A stretch of 52,165 bases of DNA, taken from the IMG/VR virus record IMGVR_UViG_3300032053_000109, positions 1 to 52,165 of that record; one strand, written 5' to 3'. The notes under the pieces were generated by a model that made no database searches, was not told the DNA's origin, and saw nothing but the letters and a program-made list of their open reading frames with translations. Positions 38,974 to 47,566 of this stretch are shown one piece after another. Positions within the stretch are counted from its first letter, which is position 1. Each line of letters starts with the position of its first letter. The position numbers and the translations under genes were made by a program. The stretch comes from a virus.

Positions 38974-40983
38974 TTAGCCTTCTTCATCTATCACAGGTAA
39001 TAAAGTACATCTACAATTTATTACTTCGCTTGCAGGTCCACTTGCTCCTGGATACATCAACCCATTGCTAAAAGGTTTTGTGATATCTCTAACCTCTCTA
39101 TTAATAGCACCATGGCTATCTCTTGTTCTACTGTCCGAGGTTGCCAACCATTCTTTTTGTTTGACCTTAGCGCCCTTGTAAGTTTCAAACGTGCCAGCAC
39201 TAACAGTATTGTGTGTTTCAGTTCGTGCTATCATATTTGCTCTTGATTTTGATGCTGTGTCAAATACTTCTCTGATTCTTTTTCTAATCTGAACAATGCC
39301 TTCTGTTGCGGCTATTCCTACAGATATAGTTTTTCTTAGCTGTTCCTTGGTTGTATCATTTATCCCTTTGACCTCTTCGGCTCCTTGCTTATCAACCCAA
39401 TCTAGAAACGCAGGGTTAAGCAACTCGAAATTTACTCCAAACTGATAAGCTTCATTGACTGTATTATAACCCTTCTTGAAACTTTCCAACCATAAAGGAG
39501 TTAATACATCTTCGAGTTTTTTATCTTCTTCATCCCAGTTTATGGGTGTCTCTAGAGTTTTAGTCTCTTTTATAGATGATAGTACTCGCTGTTCTTGACC
39601 TAGAAAGAATTTTTGTAGGGAGGATATAAATTTTTGTTCTCCTGATGATGCCGCCTTGTCTAATGTCCCCCACAGTGAATCTCTCTTAGACAAGGCTTTC
39701 TGGTTTTTTATTTCTGGGGGTTTAGCTTCAGGAGTTTTTGGTCTATTTGCAGCAATCTCTTCAGGGATAGACAAGCCATCAACTGGTACTGCAGTCATGT
39801 TTGAAGGTATGTACAAAATCTTTCCCCTACCATTCGGAAGTTCCTTATATGCATTAGCAAGTCTCCACTCATCCACAGTTAGAGTTCCTCTGGATATTCC
39901 TTCTCCCGCTTTTTTAAGAGCAAACTCAAGGTCCTCGGGTACGATATTCTCATACTCAAAAGTTTCGCCCTTTCCAAAATCGGGTAATAACTGACGGGTG
40001 ATTGTATCTGCAATAAAACGTAATTCTTTTCTTAATACATTCTTGGTGTATAGATAATAGGCAGCATCAATGGTAGCACGATTGGAGTTTTCTAATATAC
40101 CAAATATCTCAGGCGGTATACTAAAATGTTGATTTGTGGTATCTCTAAGGTATTTGCGAGATTCTACAAAATCCATCTCCTTAGTAGTTTCCTTCAATAC
40201 TTGTATCTTAGCATCCCATCCTAGCCAAGCCATCTTACCATTGTTATTATAGCCACCATACTTCTGTTGCCATTCTTCTCTTATCCTATCAAGAGTATTT
40301 TCATCTGCTCCAGGAGCCATACCAACACCTTCTGGAATAGCACCATTATAAAAAAACTTTTTGCTGTATTTCGCCATGTACTCATCTGTTTCTATCTCGT
40401 CACCAATTGCATTAAGCCTTCCAACACCTCTAAGATAAGGATTGGTAATATCTAACTTCTTGAAATACACCATGTCCTCGGGTAACACAGGCGTGGGCGA
40501 AGCATCCATATTACCCATCGGTTGAACCCAAAAACAATTTTGAGTTTTCGAGGGTATTCTTACAACCCAGTTTGGTGGGATGGGCCATAGTTCTGTTGGT
40601 ACTCCTAATCCGTTTCTTTCCTTAAGCCAAAATGCTTCCCCACCAGGCAATAATAAGTAAACCTGAGTAATGTAAAATAAGCCATATCTCGTTATTGCAT
40701 TATCTGAACAGGGATTATTTAGTAACAATTCAAGAAGGTGGTTTTCTAGCTTATTATCTTTGAGTAGGATGTTAAAATTTGAACTCGCTACATCACTTGC
40801 AATCTGATGTACCGGATTCATCCTTGGGCTGAGGTTATACATGTTCATCCAAGCCAAGGTTGAGTTCTTAGGAGGTTCTCCATACAAAGGAATAAACCTA
40901 GATAGTGACTGAGTAACACTTGTGGTATTTCCTCTTAGAATTGTTTTAACTAAACCTAAACGTTCTTTCCAACCAATCTTCAT
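38974..40983 (-). CDS. Portal protein fused to MuF-type head morphogenesis domain
   Basis: Residues 1-430 are an HK97-like portal: LYNLSPRMNPVHQIASDVAS-type segment at about 48-67, LGVPTELWPIPPNWVVRIPS, FKKLDITNPYLRGVGRLNAI (about 178), NGAIPEGVGMAPGAD, and LLPDFGKGETFEYENIVPED. The last 170 residues are a MuF/SPP1 gp7-like domain: ANMIARTETHNTVSAGTFET, KQKEWLATSDSRTRDSHGAI, MYPGASGPASEVINCRCTLL. The portal forms the DNA entry ring, and MuF-type proteins enter the host with DNA. Fusion of the two is less common than separate genes. The start is ATG after AAGGAGGTGAAAAG. Confidence 0.9.
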   Translation of the reverse strand: MKIGWKERLGLVKTILRGNTTSVTQSLSRFIPLYGEPPKNSTLAWMNMYNLSPRMNPVHQIASDVASSNFNILLKDNKLENHLLELLLNNPCSDNAITRYGLFYITQVYLLLPGGEAFWLKERNGLGVPTELWPIPPNWVVRIPSKTQNCFWVQPMGNMDASPTPVLPEDMVYFKKLDITNPYLRGVGRLNAIGDEIETDEYMAKYSKKFFYNGAIPEGVGMAPGADENTLDRIREEWQQKYGGYNNNGKMAWLGWDAKIQVLKETTKEMDFVESRKYLRDTTNQHFSIPPEIFGILENSNRATIDAAYYLYTKNVLRKELRFIADTITRQLLPDFGKGETFEYENIVPEDLEFALKKAGEGISRGTLTVDEWRLANAYKELPNGRGKILYIPSNMTAVPVDGLSIPEEIAANRPKTPEAKPPEIKNQKALSKRDSLWGTLDKAASSGEQKFISSLQKFFLGQEQRVLSSIKETKTLETPINWDEEDKKLEDVLTPLWLESFKKGYNTVNEAYQFGVNFELLNPAFLDWVDKQGAEEVKGINDTTKEQLRKTISVGIAATEGIVQIRKRIREVFDTASKSRANMIARTETHNTVSAGTFETYKGAKVKQKEWLATSDSRTRDSHGAINREVRDITKPFSNGLMYPGASGPASEVINCRCTLLPVIDEEG

Positions 40984-40999
40984 CTTTTCACCTCCTTAA

Positions 41000-42556
41000 T
41001 TATTTTATAATAAATGCAGGCCTTTTCAACTTACAAATAAGCATCTGCAAAGCATCTGGAGCATCATCATGAGCACAAGTCTTAGAATAGTCTTTTACCT
41101 GCTCATTGAATGAAACATTAATTCTATTAAAGAATACTTTTTCACCCGTTATATCTGGCTCTATTTGCATTATACGTATATACTTATTCTCATGTGCATG
41201 TTTATGTGTCACAGTTCGGTAACAATCATTTGCAATTAACTTCTTTACTAACTCATCTTTAAGCAAATCCTTAAATAGGTTACTCTCTAATATGATTTCA
41301 TCTATTTCAGGATAATCTTTTACGAATCTTACCACCTCATCCATTAATTGATACGGATTATGTAAAGCAAGTTTACCCTCTTTGATGAAGTAACCCCCAT
41401 TAAGTTCTCCTCCACAGCAATAACCTGAGGAATCTCCCTTACCCTCGGATGGGTCAATACTTAACTTGAGCGTTTTAATAGCCTCAGGAAATTCGTCATA
41501 GAACATAAGATTCTGAAACTTCTTGTCTTTACTATTTCTAGGCTCATTCTGTGCTTCTTTCCAGAATGCATCTTCACCCCAAGCCTCTCGTTCTAACATG
41601 ATATTATAATAAGAGCCAGGATAACCCATTTTCTTTTTGGGAAACCTACCAGCCCAAAGAATTTTAACCCCTTTTAGAAGTTCTCTACGATGTTCAAGGT
41701 AGAAGTCATATGCATCATCCATTCTATCTTCATTGTAGATGTTACGGTAGATTTTTCTCCATTCTTCCCATAAAGTTTCATTCTCCGGAAAAGTTATTAC
41801 ACATTTATAAAAAACGGTTCTCCAAGAGGGTTCCTTGGTAACTCGTGCTAATAAAGAGTCATCGCTTAGCAGAGTTCCTATATAAAAATAGTCAGTCTTG
41901 TAATATCCCAGACGTCCTATCTCACTACGAAAACAATCATCAAGTTTCTTTCTTAGTGACTCAGATTCTATAACCGTTTTGTCCTCTAGATCATCCAGAA
42001 TAATTAAGTCAGGTCGGCTATCTTTATTGATTCCTCGAATACCCGATTTCCATCCTGTGCAGGCTATCCATACGCCATTTTTTAGGCATATATTATCGGC
42101 ATTCCATACAGTTCCTTTCTGTGTTCCAAAGTCCTCTACAATCTCTATCTTGCATAAAGCTTTCTTTGTTTTTTCGAGAAAATTTGCTGCGGTATCACCG
42201 TTAGCAGAGATAAAGAAAATAAACTTCTTCTTCTTGTATAAGGCTGCCCACGTAGGAACTGCGAAAGTTGATAAGGTTGATTTTCCGTGCTCACGTGGAG
42301 CCACCACAGCAATCTTCTCTTGTGAATTGGTCTGAACGGACTTAGTTAGTATTTCAAGTATATCTCGGGCATAATCTCCAAACTCTCTTTCAAATTGATC
42401 GGTTAGATAGGCTTTACAAAAATACTCGGGATCTATTTCTCCCAACATCCTTCTAAGGCCATTTGGACCTGTTAGAGGATAATTACTTAGTAATAACTCA
42501 GTATCATTACCAAAATGCTTATAGGCTGTTGCTATTAATAGACCTCTATCTAACAT
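41000..42556 (-). CDS. terL: Terminase large subunit
   Basis: The N-terminal ATPase carries a Walker A variant VVAPREHGKST (84-94), FIFFISANGDTAANF, Walker B LIILDDLED (184-192) and YKTDYFYIGTLLSDDS. The nuclease domain has LKLSIDPSEGKGDSSGYCCG (Asp cluster) and DDAPDALQMLICKL. It packages DNA into the prohead and cuts it. The start ATG follows CAAAGGATGATTTGA and overlaps the end of the Maf-like gene by 11 bases. It is separated from the small subunit by the Maf-FMT-GNAT block, which is unusual since terS and terL are normally adjacent. Confidence 0.92.
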   Translation of the reverse strand: MLDRGLLIATAYKHFGNDTELLLSNYPLTGPNGLRRMLGEIDPEYFCKAYLTDQFEREFGDYARDILEILTKSVQTNSQEKIAVVAPREHGKSTLSTFAVPTWAALYKKKKFIFFISANGDTAANFLEKTKKALCKIEIVEDFGTQKGTVWNADNICLKNGVWIACTGWKSGIRGINKDSRPDLIILDDLEDKTVIESESLRKKLDDCFRSEIGRLGYYKTDYFYIGTLLSDDSLLARVTKEPSWRTVFYKCVITFPENETLWEEWRKIYRNIYNEDRMDDAYDFYLEHRRELLKGVKILWAGRFPKKKMGYPGSYYNIMLEREAWGEDAFWKEAQNEPRNSKDKKFQNLMFYDEFPEAIKTLKLSIDPSEGKGDSSGYCCGGELNGGYFIKEGKLALHNPYQLMDEVVRFVKDYPEIDEIILESNLFKDLLKDELVKKLIANDCYRTVTHKHAHENKYIRIMQIEPDITGEKVFFNRINVSFNEQVKDYSKTCAHDDAPDALQMLICKLKRPAFIIK

Positions 42557-44315
42557 TCAAATCATCCTTTGCCTTGAGTAGACTTTGTAGGCATATATTT
42601 GTTATATCTCCAACATATGAATACCACTTACTCATTTTATAGATTTTCATAACATACTGCATTTCAAGCGAGAGATGGATTGATTGTACTATATGCATTA
42701 GAAGCAGTTGGAATGTGTGATTATAGTTATCAATTATTTTAGCTCTTGGAGCCATCAGTTCTGCAATTGGAAGGTCTTCATCCAGTTTAGACCCCTCAAT
42801 GCATAAATCTATAATATCTTTTACATCTCTAATAGTATTATCCATTAGAATTTTAAGCTTTTCAATATCATCTTCAGCAGAAGTAAAGTTTTTAAGCTCC
42901 TCTTTAATTATGTCTAGAGGGTTAAATACTTCAGTTACTGCTAAATCTATAATTTTTTGTAACGGTTCAACTCGAGTTCCTGAGATATAAGCACCACCTT
43001 CAGTACAGTTATACACAGTACCGGAGTAGTGAGCTATATCCACCTCATGGGCTTTTAAGAAAGATACCCACCCATCATTGGTTTTTACTAGGTCCGTGAG
43101 ATTTCCTTTTACTTCTAATTCATTTTCACCCGCACTACTAAATGGAACTGGAGTAGCATGAGTCTCACCATCCTCACCATAGGCTAGGTCTTGGCCAACC
43201 ATTATAATGGGGTCACAGCCAAGAGCCTTTGCTATAGTGAAAGCCATATTAGAGGAGGACAATCTTATATCAAGTATACCTCTATCAATTCCTAACCACT
43301 TAAAGTGATCAAAATTACGGTATACAATAATCTTGGGACCATTATAAGATTGATATACATGATTAAATAATACAGGACAGGCAGCCATATATACATCCTT
43401 ACATTCTTCCTCAGGTATTTCATCAAAGAACTGTTGTACGGCATGTTCACGTTCTAGCGATGTAACCATATGGGGCTTAATACCGTTTGCTAATAGCAGT
43501 TTCAATGATGCATCCACAGATAATATTAATGCCTTATCTTCTAGGCCTTTAAGCAGGTGTATATTCTTCTTAAGACTAGGACCTGTTGCAACTATTATTG
43601 CGGGCTTACCCTTAAACTTATCATATAACAAATTAATTCCAGGATTATTTGCTATCTCTAGAACATTATCAAACATATTTTCTACACCAATAAGACTATC
43701 CTCAGGACAGTTTCCAAAGTTATGTAGATTATCCCATGAGGCTTCAAAAAACTTACCACATGCATTCATATAATAGGCTTTACTTATTTTTAATGGTATT
43801 TCAGTTACCAGAGGTTGACAACTGCTTGTAAATAACATATCTTTAAGGTTGTTCATAAAAAAGTCTCTATATACTAAATATAAATCTTCTTCAGGAATAC
43901 CAACAATGAAATGTAATGCTGGAGATAATACCATTTCAGATATATCACTTGCATTCATAGCAGCCACAAAGAGCTCGATGTCCCTCTCAATGATAATAGC
44001 ACCTTGAGTATTAAATTCAGCCGCATATTTATGGAAGAAGTATTGAACCTCATACCCTAGACCAAACCCTAGAAATATTGGCATCCTTACATTTTCTAAC
44101 TTTAAGCCCTTCCACTGAGCCTCAAAATATTCGGTCATGACTCCTCTATACCAGGGTTCATTCAAGATTAGATGCTTCACATTGGGAGCACATCCAGGGC
44201 TTTGGAATAACTCATAGTTAACTATCCTAGTGTGTTTCACCCTCTCGGCTAATTCGGGGTATCTTATCTGGAGTGCTTGAAAATTCTTTTCATAAATGTT
44301 CCTATCTGTTAGCAT
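42546..44315 (-). CDS. Maf-like (DUF115/MptE-like) glycosyltransferase
   Basis: The central domain (about residues 220-430) is the DUF115/MptE fold: KPAIIVATGPSLKKNIHLLK, LILSVDASLKLLLANGIKPH, VTSLEREHAVQQFF, SSSNMAFTIAKALGCDPIIM, VGQDLAYGEDGETHATPVPF. Maf proteins transfer CMP-pseudaminic or -legionaminic acid onto flagellin Ser/Thr residues. This protein is close in size (589) and in motif order. The N-terminal 200 and the C-terminal helical bundle fit Maf too. Location among nonulosonic-acid-like genes makes it the probable transferase. Whether it acts on host flagellin or on a virion protein cannot be told here. The start follows AAAAGGAGCTGAGTAA. Confidence 0.8.
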   Translation of the reverse strand: MLTDRNIYEKNFQALQIRYPELAERVKHTRIVNYELFQSPGCAPNVKHLILNEPWYRGVMTEYFEAQWKGLKLENVRMPIFLGFGLGYEVQYFFHKYAAEFNTQGAIIIERDIELFVAAMNASDISEMVLSPALHFIVGIPEEDLYLVYRDFFMNNLKDMLFTSSCQPLVTEIPLKISKAYYMNACGKFFEASWDNLHNFGNCPEDSLIGVENMFDNVLEIANNPGINLLYDKFKGKPAIIVATGPSLKKNIHLLKGLEDKALILSVDASLKLLLANGIKPHMVTSLEREHAVQQFFDEIPEEECKDVYMAACPVLFNHVYQSYNGPKIIVYRNFDHFKWLGIDRGILDIRLSSSNMAFTIAKALGCDPIIMVGQDLAYGEDGETHATPVPFSSAGENELEVKGNLTDLVKTNDGWVSFLKAHEVDIAHYSGTVYNCTEGGAYISGTRVEPLQKIIDLAVTEVFNPLDIIKEELKNFTSAEDDIEKLKILMDNTIRDVKDIIDLCIEGSKLDEDLPIAELMAPRAKIIDNYNHTFQLLLMHIVQSIHLSLEMQYVMKIYKMSKWYSYVGDITNICLQSLLKAKDDLNVR

Positions 44316-44319
44316 TTAC

Positions 44320-44484
44320 TCAGCTCCTTTTTATCTTAATCTTATTAAAATAGAATCCATCTTTAGTAGCTTCCTTTAATTTGTAATTCTCTCCTTCAAT
44401 GGTCCATACAGTATCATTCTTTATATATCCTAACTCTTCTAGTTCTTGGTTGGTAAAATATATTATGTTATCTATGATATCAAC
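44320..44484 (-). CDS. Open frame without a usual start between Maf and dehydratase genes
   Basis: Between the dehydratase stop and the Maf start, one frame reads as a sensible small protein (FTNQELEELGYIKNDTVWTI, then EGENYKLKEATKDGFYFNKI) and stops at 44322-44320 inside the Maf ribosome binding site. It lacks ATG, GTG or TTG. AGAGGGG precedes ATC/ATA codons. It may use a rare start or be a decayed remnant. The region is otherwise gene-free. Confidence 0.3.
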   Translation of the reverse strand, partial: VDIIDNIIYFTNQELEELGYIKNDTVWTIEGENYKLKEATKDGFYFNKIKIKRS

Positions 44485-45326
44485 CCCTCTATAGATTTTT
44501 TTATTTCATCAACTGTTAAAAACCAAGGATTTGTACCAGAGTCGAACTGTTGACCCATGGTCTCATGTATTTTCTCACCCTCACGAATACCTATAATATG
44601 ATATGGCATGTCAAAAGCATCTGCAAGGTCTGTGATTAATACCGAGGGCAAAAAGGGCATAAAGGTTTCATTTCCATACATCTGATTAAGGGATTCGGTA
44701 ACAAACTCTAGAACATCCTTCATATCAAACCAAAAGCGAGTCATATCAGGATGAGTAATTGGTAGTGATGTAGCTCCAGATTTAATTAGCTTATTCCAAA
44801 CTGGAACAATAGAGCCATTCGAGCCAACAACATTCCCATAGCGACACACAGAAAAGCGAATATCATCATTTGCGGCATACTTATTTGCATTCAACCACAA
44901 CCTCTCTGCCATGGCTTTACTAGTGCCATAGGTGTTAATGGGAGCTACTGCTTTATCAGTACTAATAAGTAAACATTTCCAAACTTTATTCTCAATACAG
45001 GCATCTACAACATTCTGAGTTCCTACTACGTTTGTTAACATGGCCTCTGACGGATTATATTCACAGGCATCCAGGTCTTTTATGGCTGCTGCATGAACTA
45101 TTATGTCAACACCTTTAGTGGCCCTTAAAAGCCTATCCTTGTCTCTTACATCGCCAATGAACCAACGCATGTTTGAGGGATTTCCAAGTTCATCTCTGAG
45201 TTCTTTCTGTTTTAACCAACAACGAGAAAAACATATGATTTTTTTAGTTTCCTCATCCTTTAGTAAATGCTTTATGTAAGCACTTCCAAAGCTTCCTGTG
45301 CCACCAGTTATCAAAATCGAAGTCAT
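44472..45326 (-). CDS. UDP-GlcNAc 4,6-dehydratase-like (PseB family) protein
   Basis: An NAD(P)-binding Rossmann domain starts with LITGGTGSFGSAYIKHLL. IIVHAAAIKDLDACEYNPSE, MLTNVVGTQNVVDACIENKV and LLISTDKAVAPINTYGTSKA (with the dehydratase 'STDKA..P...YG.SK' site) match PseB/CapD-like enzymes, which begin pseudaminic acid synthesis from UDP-GlcNAc. RFSVCRYGNVVGSNGSIVPV and MTRFWFDMKDVLEFV complete the fold. It is 284 residues, shorter than bacterial PseB (about 330). Its ATG overlaps the synthase stop, with AAGGAGGTGTTATA upstream. Substrate identity is inferred from family and neighbours. Confidence 0.8.
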   Translation of the reverse strand: MTSILITGGTGSFGSAYIKHLLKDEETKKIICFSRCWLKQKELRDELGNPSNMRWFIGDVRDKDRLLRATKGVDIIVHAAAIKDLDACEYNPSEAMLTNVVGTQNVVDACIENKVWKCLLISTDKAVAPINTYGTSKAMAERLWLNANKYAANDDIRFSVCRYGNVVGSNGSIVPVWNKLIKSGATSLPITHPDMTRFWFDMKDVLEFVTESLNQMYGNETFMPFLPSVLITDLADAFDMPYHIIGIREGEKIHETMGQQFDSGTNPWFLTVDEIKKSIEGLIS

Positions 45327-45919
45327 TATAACACCTCCTTAAGCATTTCAGGAGTTCTTGCGAATGGACCTGCATCAAGTCCTGTACTATTCTTAAGCTT
45401 ATAATGGCATTCGTAGAAGTTTGGATAATATTCTTTGAATAACTGCCAATCGCAAGTATGATCTGATATTGCCATGCTAAGTTTCTTTGCTCCGAACTTG
45501 AAGTACTCTTCTATCTTAGCAGGATAGTGACTAATACAGGCAAAATTGATATTGCCTTTATCACTACCCGATACATACACAGGAAACTTCCTTGGAATCT
45601 CACCGATAAGCCAGTCCAAGTTGCGATTATTTGCTATTTTAACAAATGGTACATCAAACCCCAATAGAAAATCCAAACTTACCAAGTCAAACACCGAGGA
45701 TGTTGTTTTATATCCGTGTAATTTTGCATATTCATAGGCCTTTTTGAATACGTCATATCTAAGGGGTATATTTTCACCAGCTCTTACAAATAACTGATGT
45801 TTGAATACCACCTCATGCTTAAGAGTATCAATTTCTCTTATGGAATCAATCATTTTCTTAAGATATAACCAATCGTTCTTATGAGTGTTAGCACTCACAT
45901 CTAATATAATTCTACTCAT
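45326..45919 (-). CDS. Short NeuB/PseI-like sialic/pseudaminic acid synthase
   Basis: Core motifs of the NeuB TIM barrel are present: VVFKHQLFVRAGENIPL, TTSSVFDLVSLDFLL, VPFVKIANNRNLDWLIGEIP, NFACISHYPAKIEEYFKFG and MAISDHTCDWQLFKEYYPN, ECHYKLKN and TGLDAGPFA. These enzymes condense phosphoenolpyruvate with a six-carbon sugar. But the gene has 197 residues against about 330-350, and the C-terminal SAF domain is missing, so it may be inactive, minimal or partner-dependent. Its ATG follows TAAGGAGCTGATAAA, as in other cluster genes. Confidence 0.75.
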   Translation of the reverse strand: MSRIILDVSANTHKNDWLYLKKMIDSIREIDTLKHEVVFKHQLFVRAGENIPLRYDVFKKAYEYAKLHGYKTTSSVFDLVSLDFLLGFDVPFVKIANNRNLDWLIGEIPRKFPVYVSGSDKGNINFACISHYPAKIEEYFKFGAKKLSMAISDHTCDWQLFKEYYPNFYECHYKLKNSTGLDAGPFARTPEMLKEVL

Positions 45920-46452
45920 TTTATCAGCTCCTTAACTGGGGTATCCCACCCCTTTAATAATATGGGTTTTTCTGAACTTCTGTGGTAGCTACCTTTACCC
46001 TCTTGAGGGAGTCCTTGTATACGATTCATTCTTAATACGGGCCATGTTTGTATAAATATATCTTCCATGTATTTGGTTAATATTTTATAACTTGTTGCTA
46101 AAGTTTCTGTCTCTATATCCAGGGGAATCTCTGTTCTTATTAGAATATCTCCTGTGTCAAGACCTTCATCTATAAGATGTATTGTGTAACCCTTGGGAGT
46201 ATTATCAACCCAACTCCAATAGTTAGGGTCAACTCCTCGGTTCCACGGAAGATAAGACATATGAAGATTAATTGCTGGAACCAAATCTAGAACATCTTTT
46301 TTTAGGATATGTCTATACCCATAACTTACTATCCAATCAAATCCCCTAACAAAATTAGCATCAACCTTATCGATTGTTTGAACTACCTCGTCATCTACTC
46401 CTTCAAAAGCTTTAATTAAGCTCTGATGTGGGCTCAAGAGAAGTACTCTCAT
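45916..46452 (-). CDS. Sugar formyltransferase (methionyl-tRNA formyltransferase fold)
   Basis: The catalytic segment INLHMSYLPWNRGVDPNYWS (about 81-100) carries Asn-x-His; 'GYTIHLIDEGLDTGDILIRT' (108-127) carries the catalytic Asp. This is the formyl_trans_N fold of enzymes that N-formylate amino sugars using 10-formyltetrahydrofolate. It lacks the tRNA-binding domain of Fmt. It would add a formyl group to the amino sugar made by the adjacent aminotransferase. It is preceded by GAGGTAACTA inside the GNAT gene, which it overlaps by 41 bases. Confidence 0.8.
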   Translation of the reverse strand: MRVLLLSPHQSLIKAFEGVDDEVVQTIDKVDANFVRGFDWIVSYGYRHILKKDVLDLVPAINLHMSYLPWNRGVDPNYWSWVDNTPKGYTIHLIDEGLDTGDILIRTEIPLDIETETLATSYKILTKYMEDIFIQTWPVLRMNRIQGLPQEGKGSYHRSSEKPILLKGWDTPVKELIK

Positions 46453-46954
46453 TAGTTACCTCAACTCCTCGAATAAAAGTAAATAGCGTACTATCATGAT
46501 ATTTCCCCCCATGGAATTTCCTTAAGGGTATAGATACTCCCATACCATTGTTCATACGGGATGTTTGTTCCCATAATTTTAAGTAGGGACTGCATTCATA
46601 AACCTCAGAAAATACACTTACAAGATTTATATGATCAAAAGCTATTTCAAGTAGGGTTTTTAGAATATTAGGTATTAAATTTGCCTTATCAGGGTCCGTT
46701 ATTAGACTAATCTCAGCAATACGATTGTCCCACTGTATATTTTCTAGTCCTACCATTCCACAGAGGCTTTTGTCGCCAGATATTACAGCCCAGAACCTAC
46801 AATTGCTATCCCTGTTAGATATCTTATTATTATAAAATTCTAATTGGGATTGCTGAGTTAATCCATATGAGGTTCTTAGTATGCTCAATTGCTCGTTTCT
46901 CCATAATCTTATTTGGTTCATGTCAATTGATTCAAGAATTCTAAATTTAATCAC
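46412..46954 (-). CDS. GNAT acetyltransferase (PseH-like)
   Basis: I choose GTG at 46954 after ATAGGAGCTGATAAA, giving 180 residues. The sequence VIKFRILESIDMNQIRLWRN, LSILRTSYGLTQQSQLEFYN, FWAVISGDKSLCGMVGLENI and WDNRIAEISLITDPDKANLI match PseH/RimJ-type GNATs that acetylate the 4-amino group of UDP-linked diaminosugars. Acetyl-CoA binding is expected around the LCGMVGLENIQWDN strand. It overlaps the formyltransferase at its 3' end. With acetyl and formyl transferases both present, two different N-acylations are possible. Confidence 0.78.
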   Translation of the reverse strand: MIKFRILESIDMNQIRLWRNEQLSILRTSYGLTQQSQLEFYNNKISNRDSNCRFWAVISGDKSLCGMVGLENIQWDNRIAEISLITDPDKANLIPNILKTLLEIAFDHINLVSVFSEVYECSPYLKLWEQTSRMNNGMGVSIPLRKFHGGKYHDSTLFTFIRGVEVTNESTSLEPTSELN

Positions 46955-46993
46955 TTTATCAGCTCCTATTCTCAGCTCCAAAACAAAAAGAAA

Positions 46994-47037
46994 GGCGTAA
47001 AGAATCACGGAGCTGTTGTGAAAAGCATCTTTACGCC
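46994..47037 (-). terminator. Terminator after the small terminase gene
   Basis: A ten-base stem GGCGTAAAGA/TCTTTACGCC with a 24-base loop is followed on the minus strand by TTTCTTTTTGTTTT. It can cut transcription between terS and the downstream sugar and terL genes, or read-through may be regulated. Confidence 0.7.
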
Positions 47038-47049
47038 AAACTAACTAAA

Positions 47050-47553
47050 TTAGGATTTTTTCTTTGACCGTAGTCTTTTTATATGCTCTCTAACCTCTTC
47101 TATATCAAGGCTCTGAGTATCTATATGAGAAGTAACTTCTATTTTATCAGTCCATCCAAAATTCTTCAATCCAAAGATTGCTACGGAGGGATGTATGGTG
47201 CCTTCAACAGCTCCATTTTCATAGTAGTATTCAACCATGTCTTTAGCTCTTCTTACTTCTTGAAAGTAATCATCTCTCTGTTCATAATCCAGAAGTACCG
47301 CTCTGCTTGTTCCAAGATATAAAGCTAATCCAGTAACGGTAGGCCTCTGTCTTAATCTCATAAGAGGCTTTCCCTTTCTATCGAATTTCTGAACCCATTC
47401 TATGGTTCCATCCTTTAGCTTTACTTCTTCCCAATGTTCTTCCCAACAACTCTCGAAGTATCTATCAATGCATCTTCTAAGATGTGTTGCTGACTCAAAC
47501 ATTAACTTACGGCCTACCTTCCGAGGTGGCCTAGGTTGTTTTTGTACTGACAT
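47050..47553 (-). CDS. terS: Terminase small subunit
   Basis: A 167-residue protein with a basic N-terminus (MSVQKQPRPPRKVGRKLMFE), a DNA-binding helical core (PTVTGLALYLGTSRAVLLDY) and 'RDDYFQEVRRAKDMVEYYYE', ending SVAIFGLKNFGWTDKIEVTS and LDIEEVREHIKRLRSKKK. This matches small terminases of the P27/Terminase_4-like type that recognise the pac site. The GAAAGGGGTGAAGAC leader is unlike the AAAGGAGCTGATAAA leaders of the flanking sugar genes. It lies between the aminotransferase and GNAT genes, so the sugar cluster is built around it. Confidence 0.85.
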   Translation of the reverse strand: MSVQKQPRPPRKVGRKLMFESATHLRRCIDRYFESCWEEHWEEVKLKDGTIEWVQKFDRKGKPLMRLRQRPTVTGLALYLGTSRAVLLDYEQRDDYFQEVRRAKDMVEYYYENGAVEGTIHPSVAIFGLKNFGWTDKIEVTSHIDTQSLDIEEVREHIKRLRSKKKS

Positions 47554-47566
47554 GTCTTCACCCCTT

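Noticed and set aside
44472-45326. Reading the PseB-like and aminotransferase genes as host contamination or a chimeric contig
   Set aside because: They share direction, overlaps and leader style with phage late genes on both sides (terS and terL), so they look like part of the phage genome.
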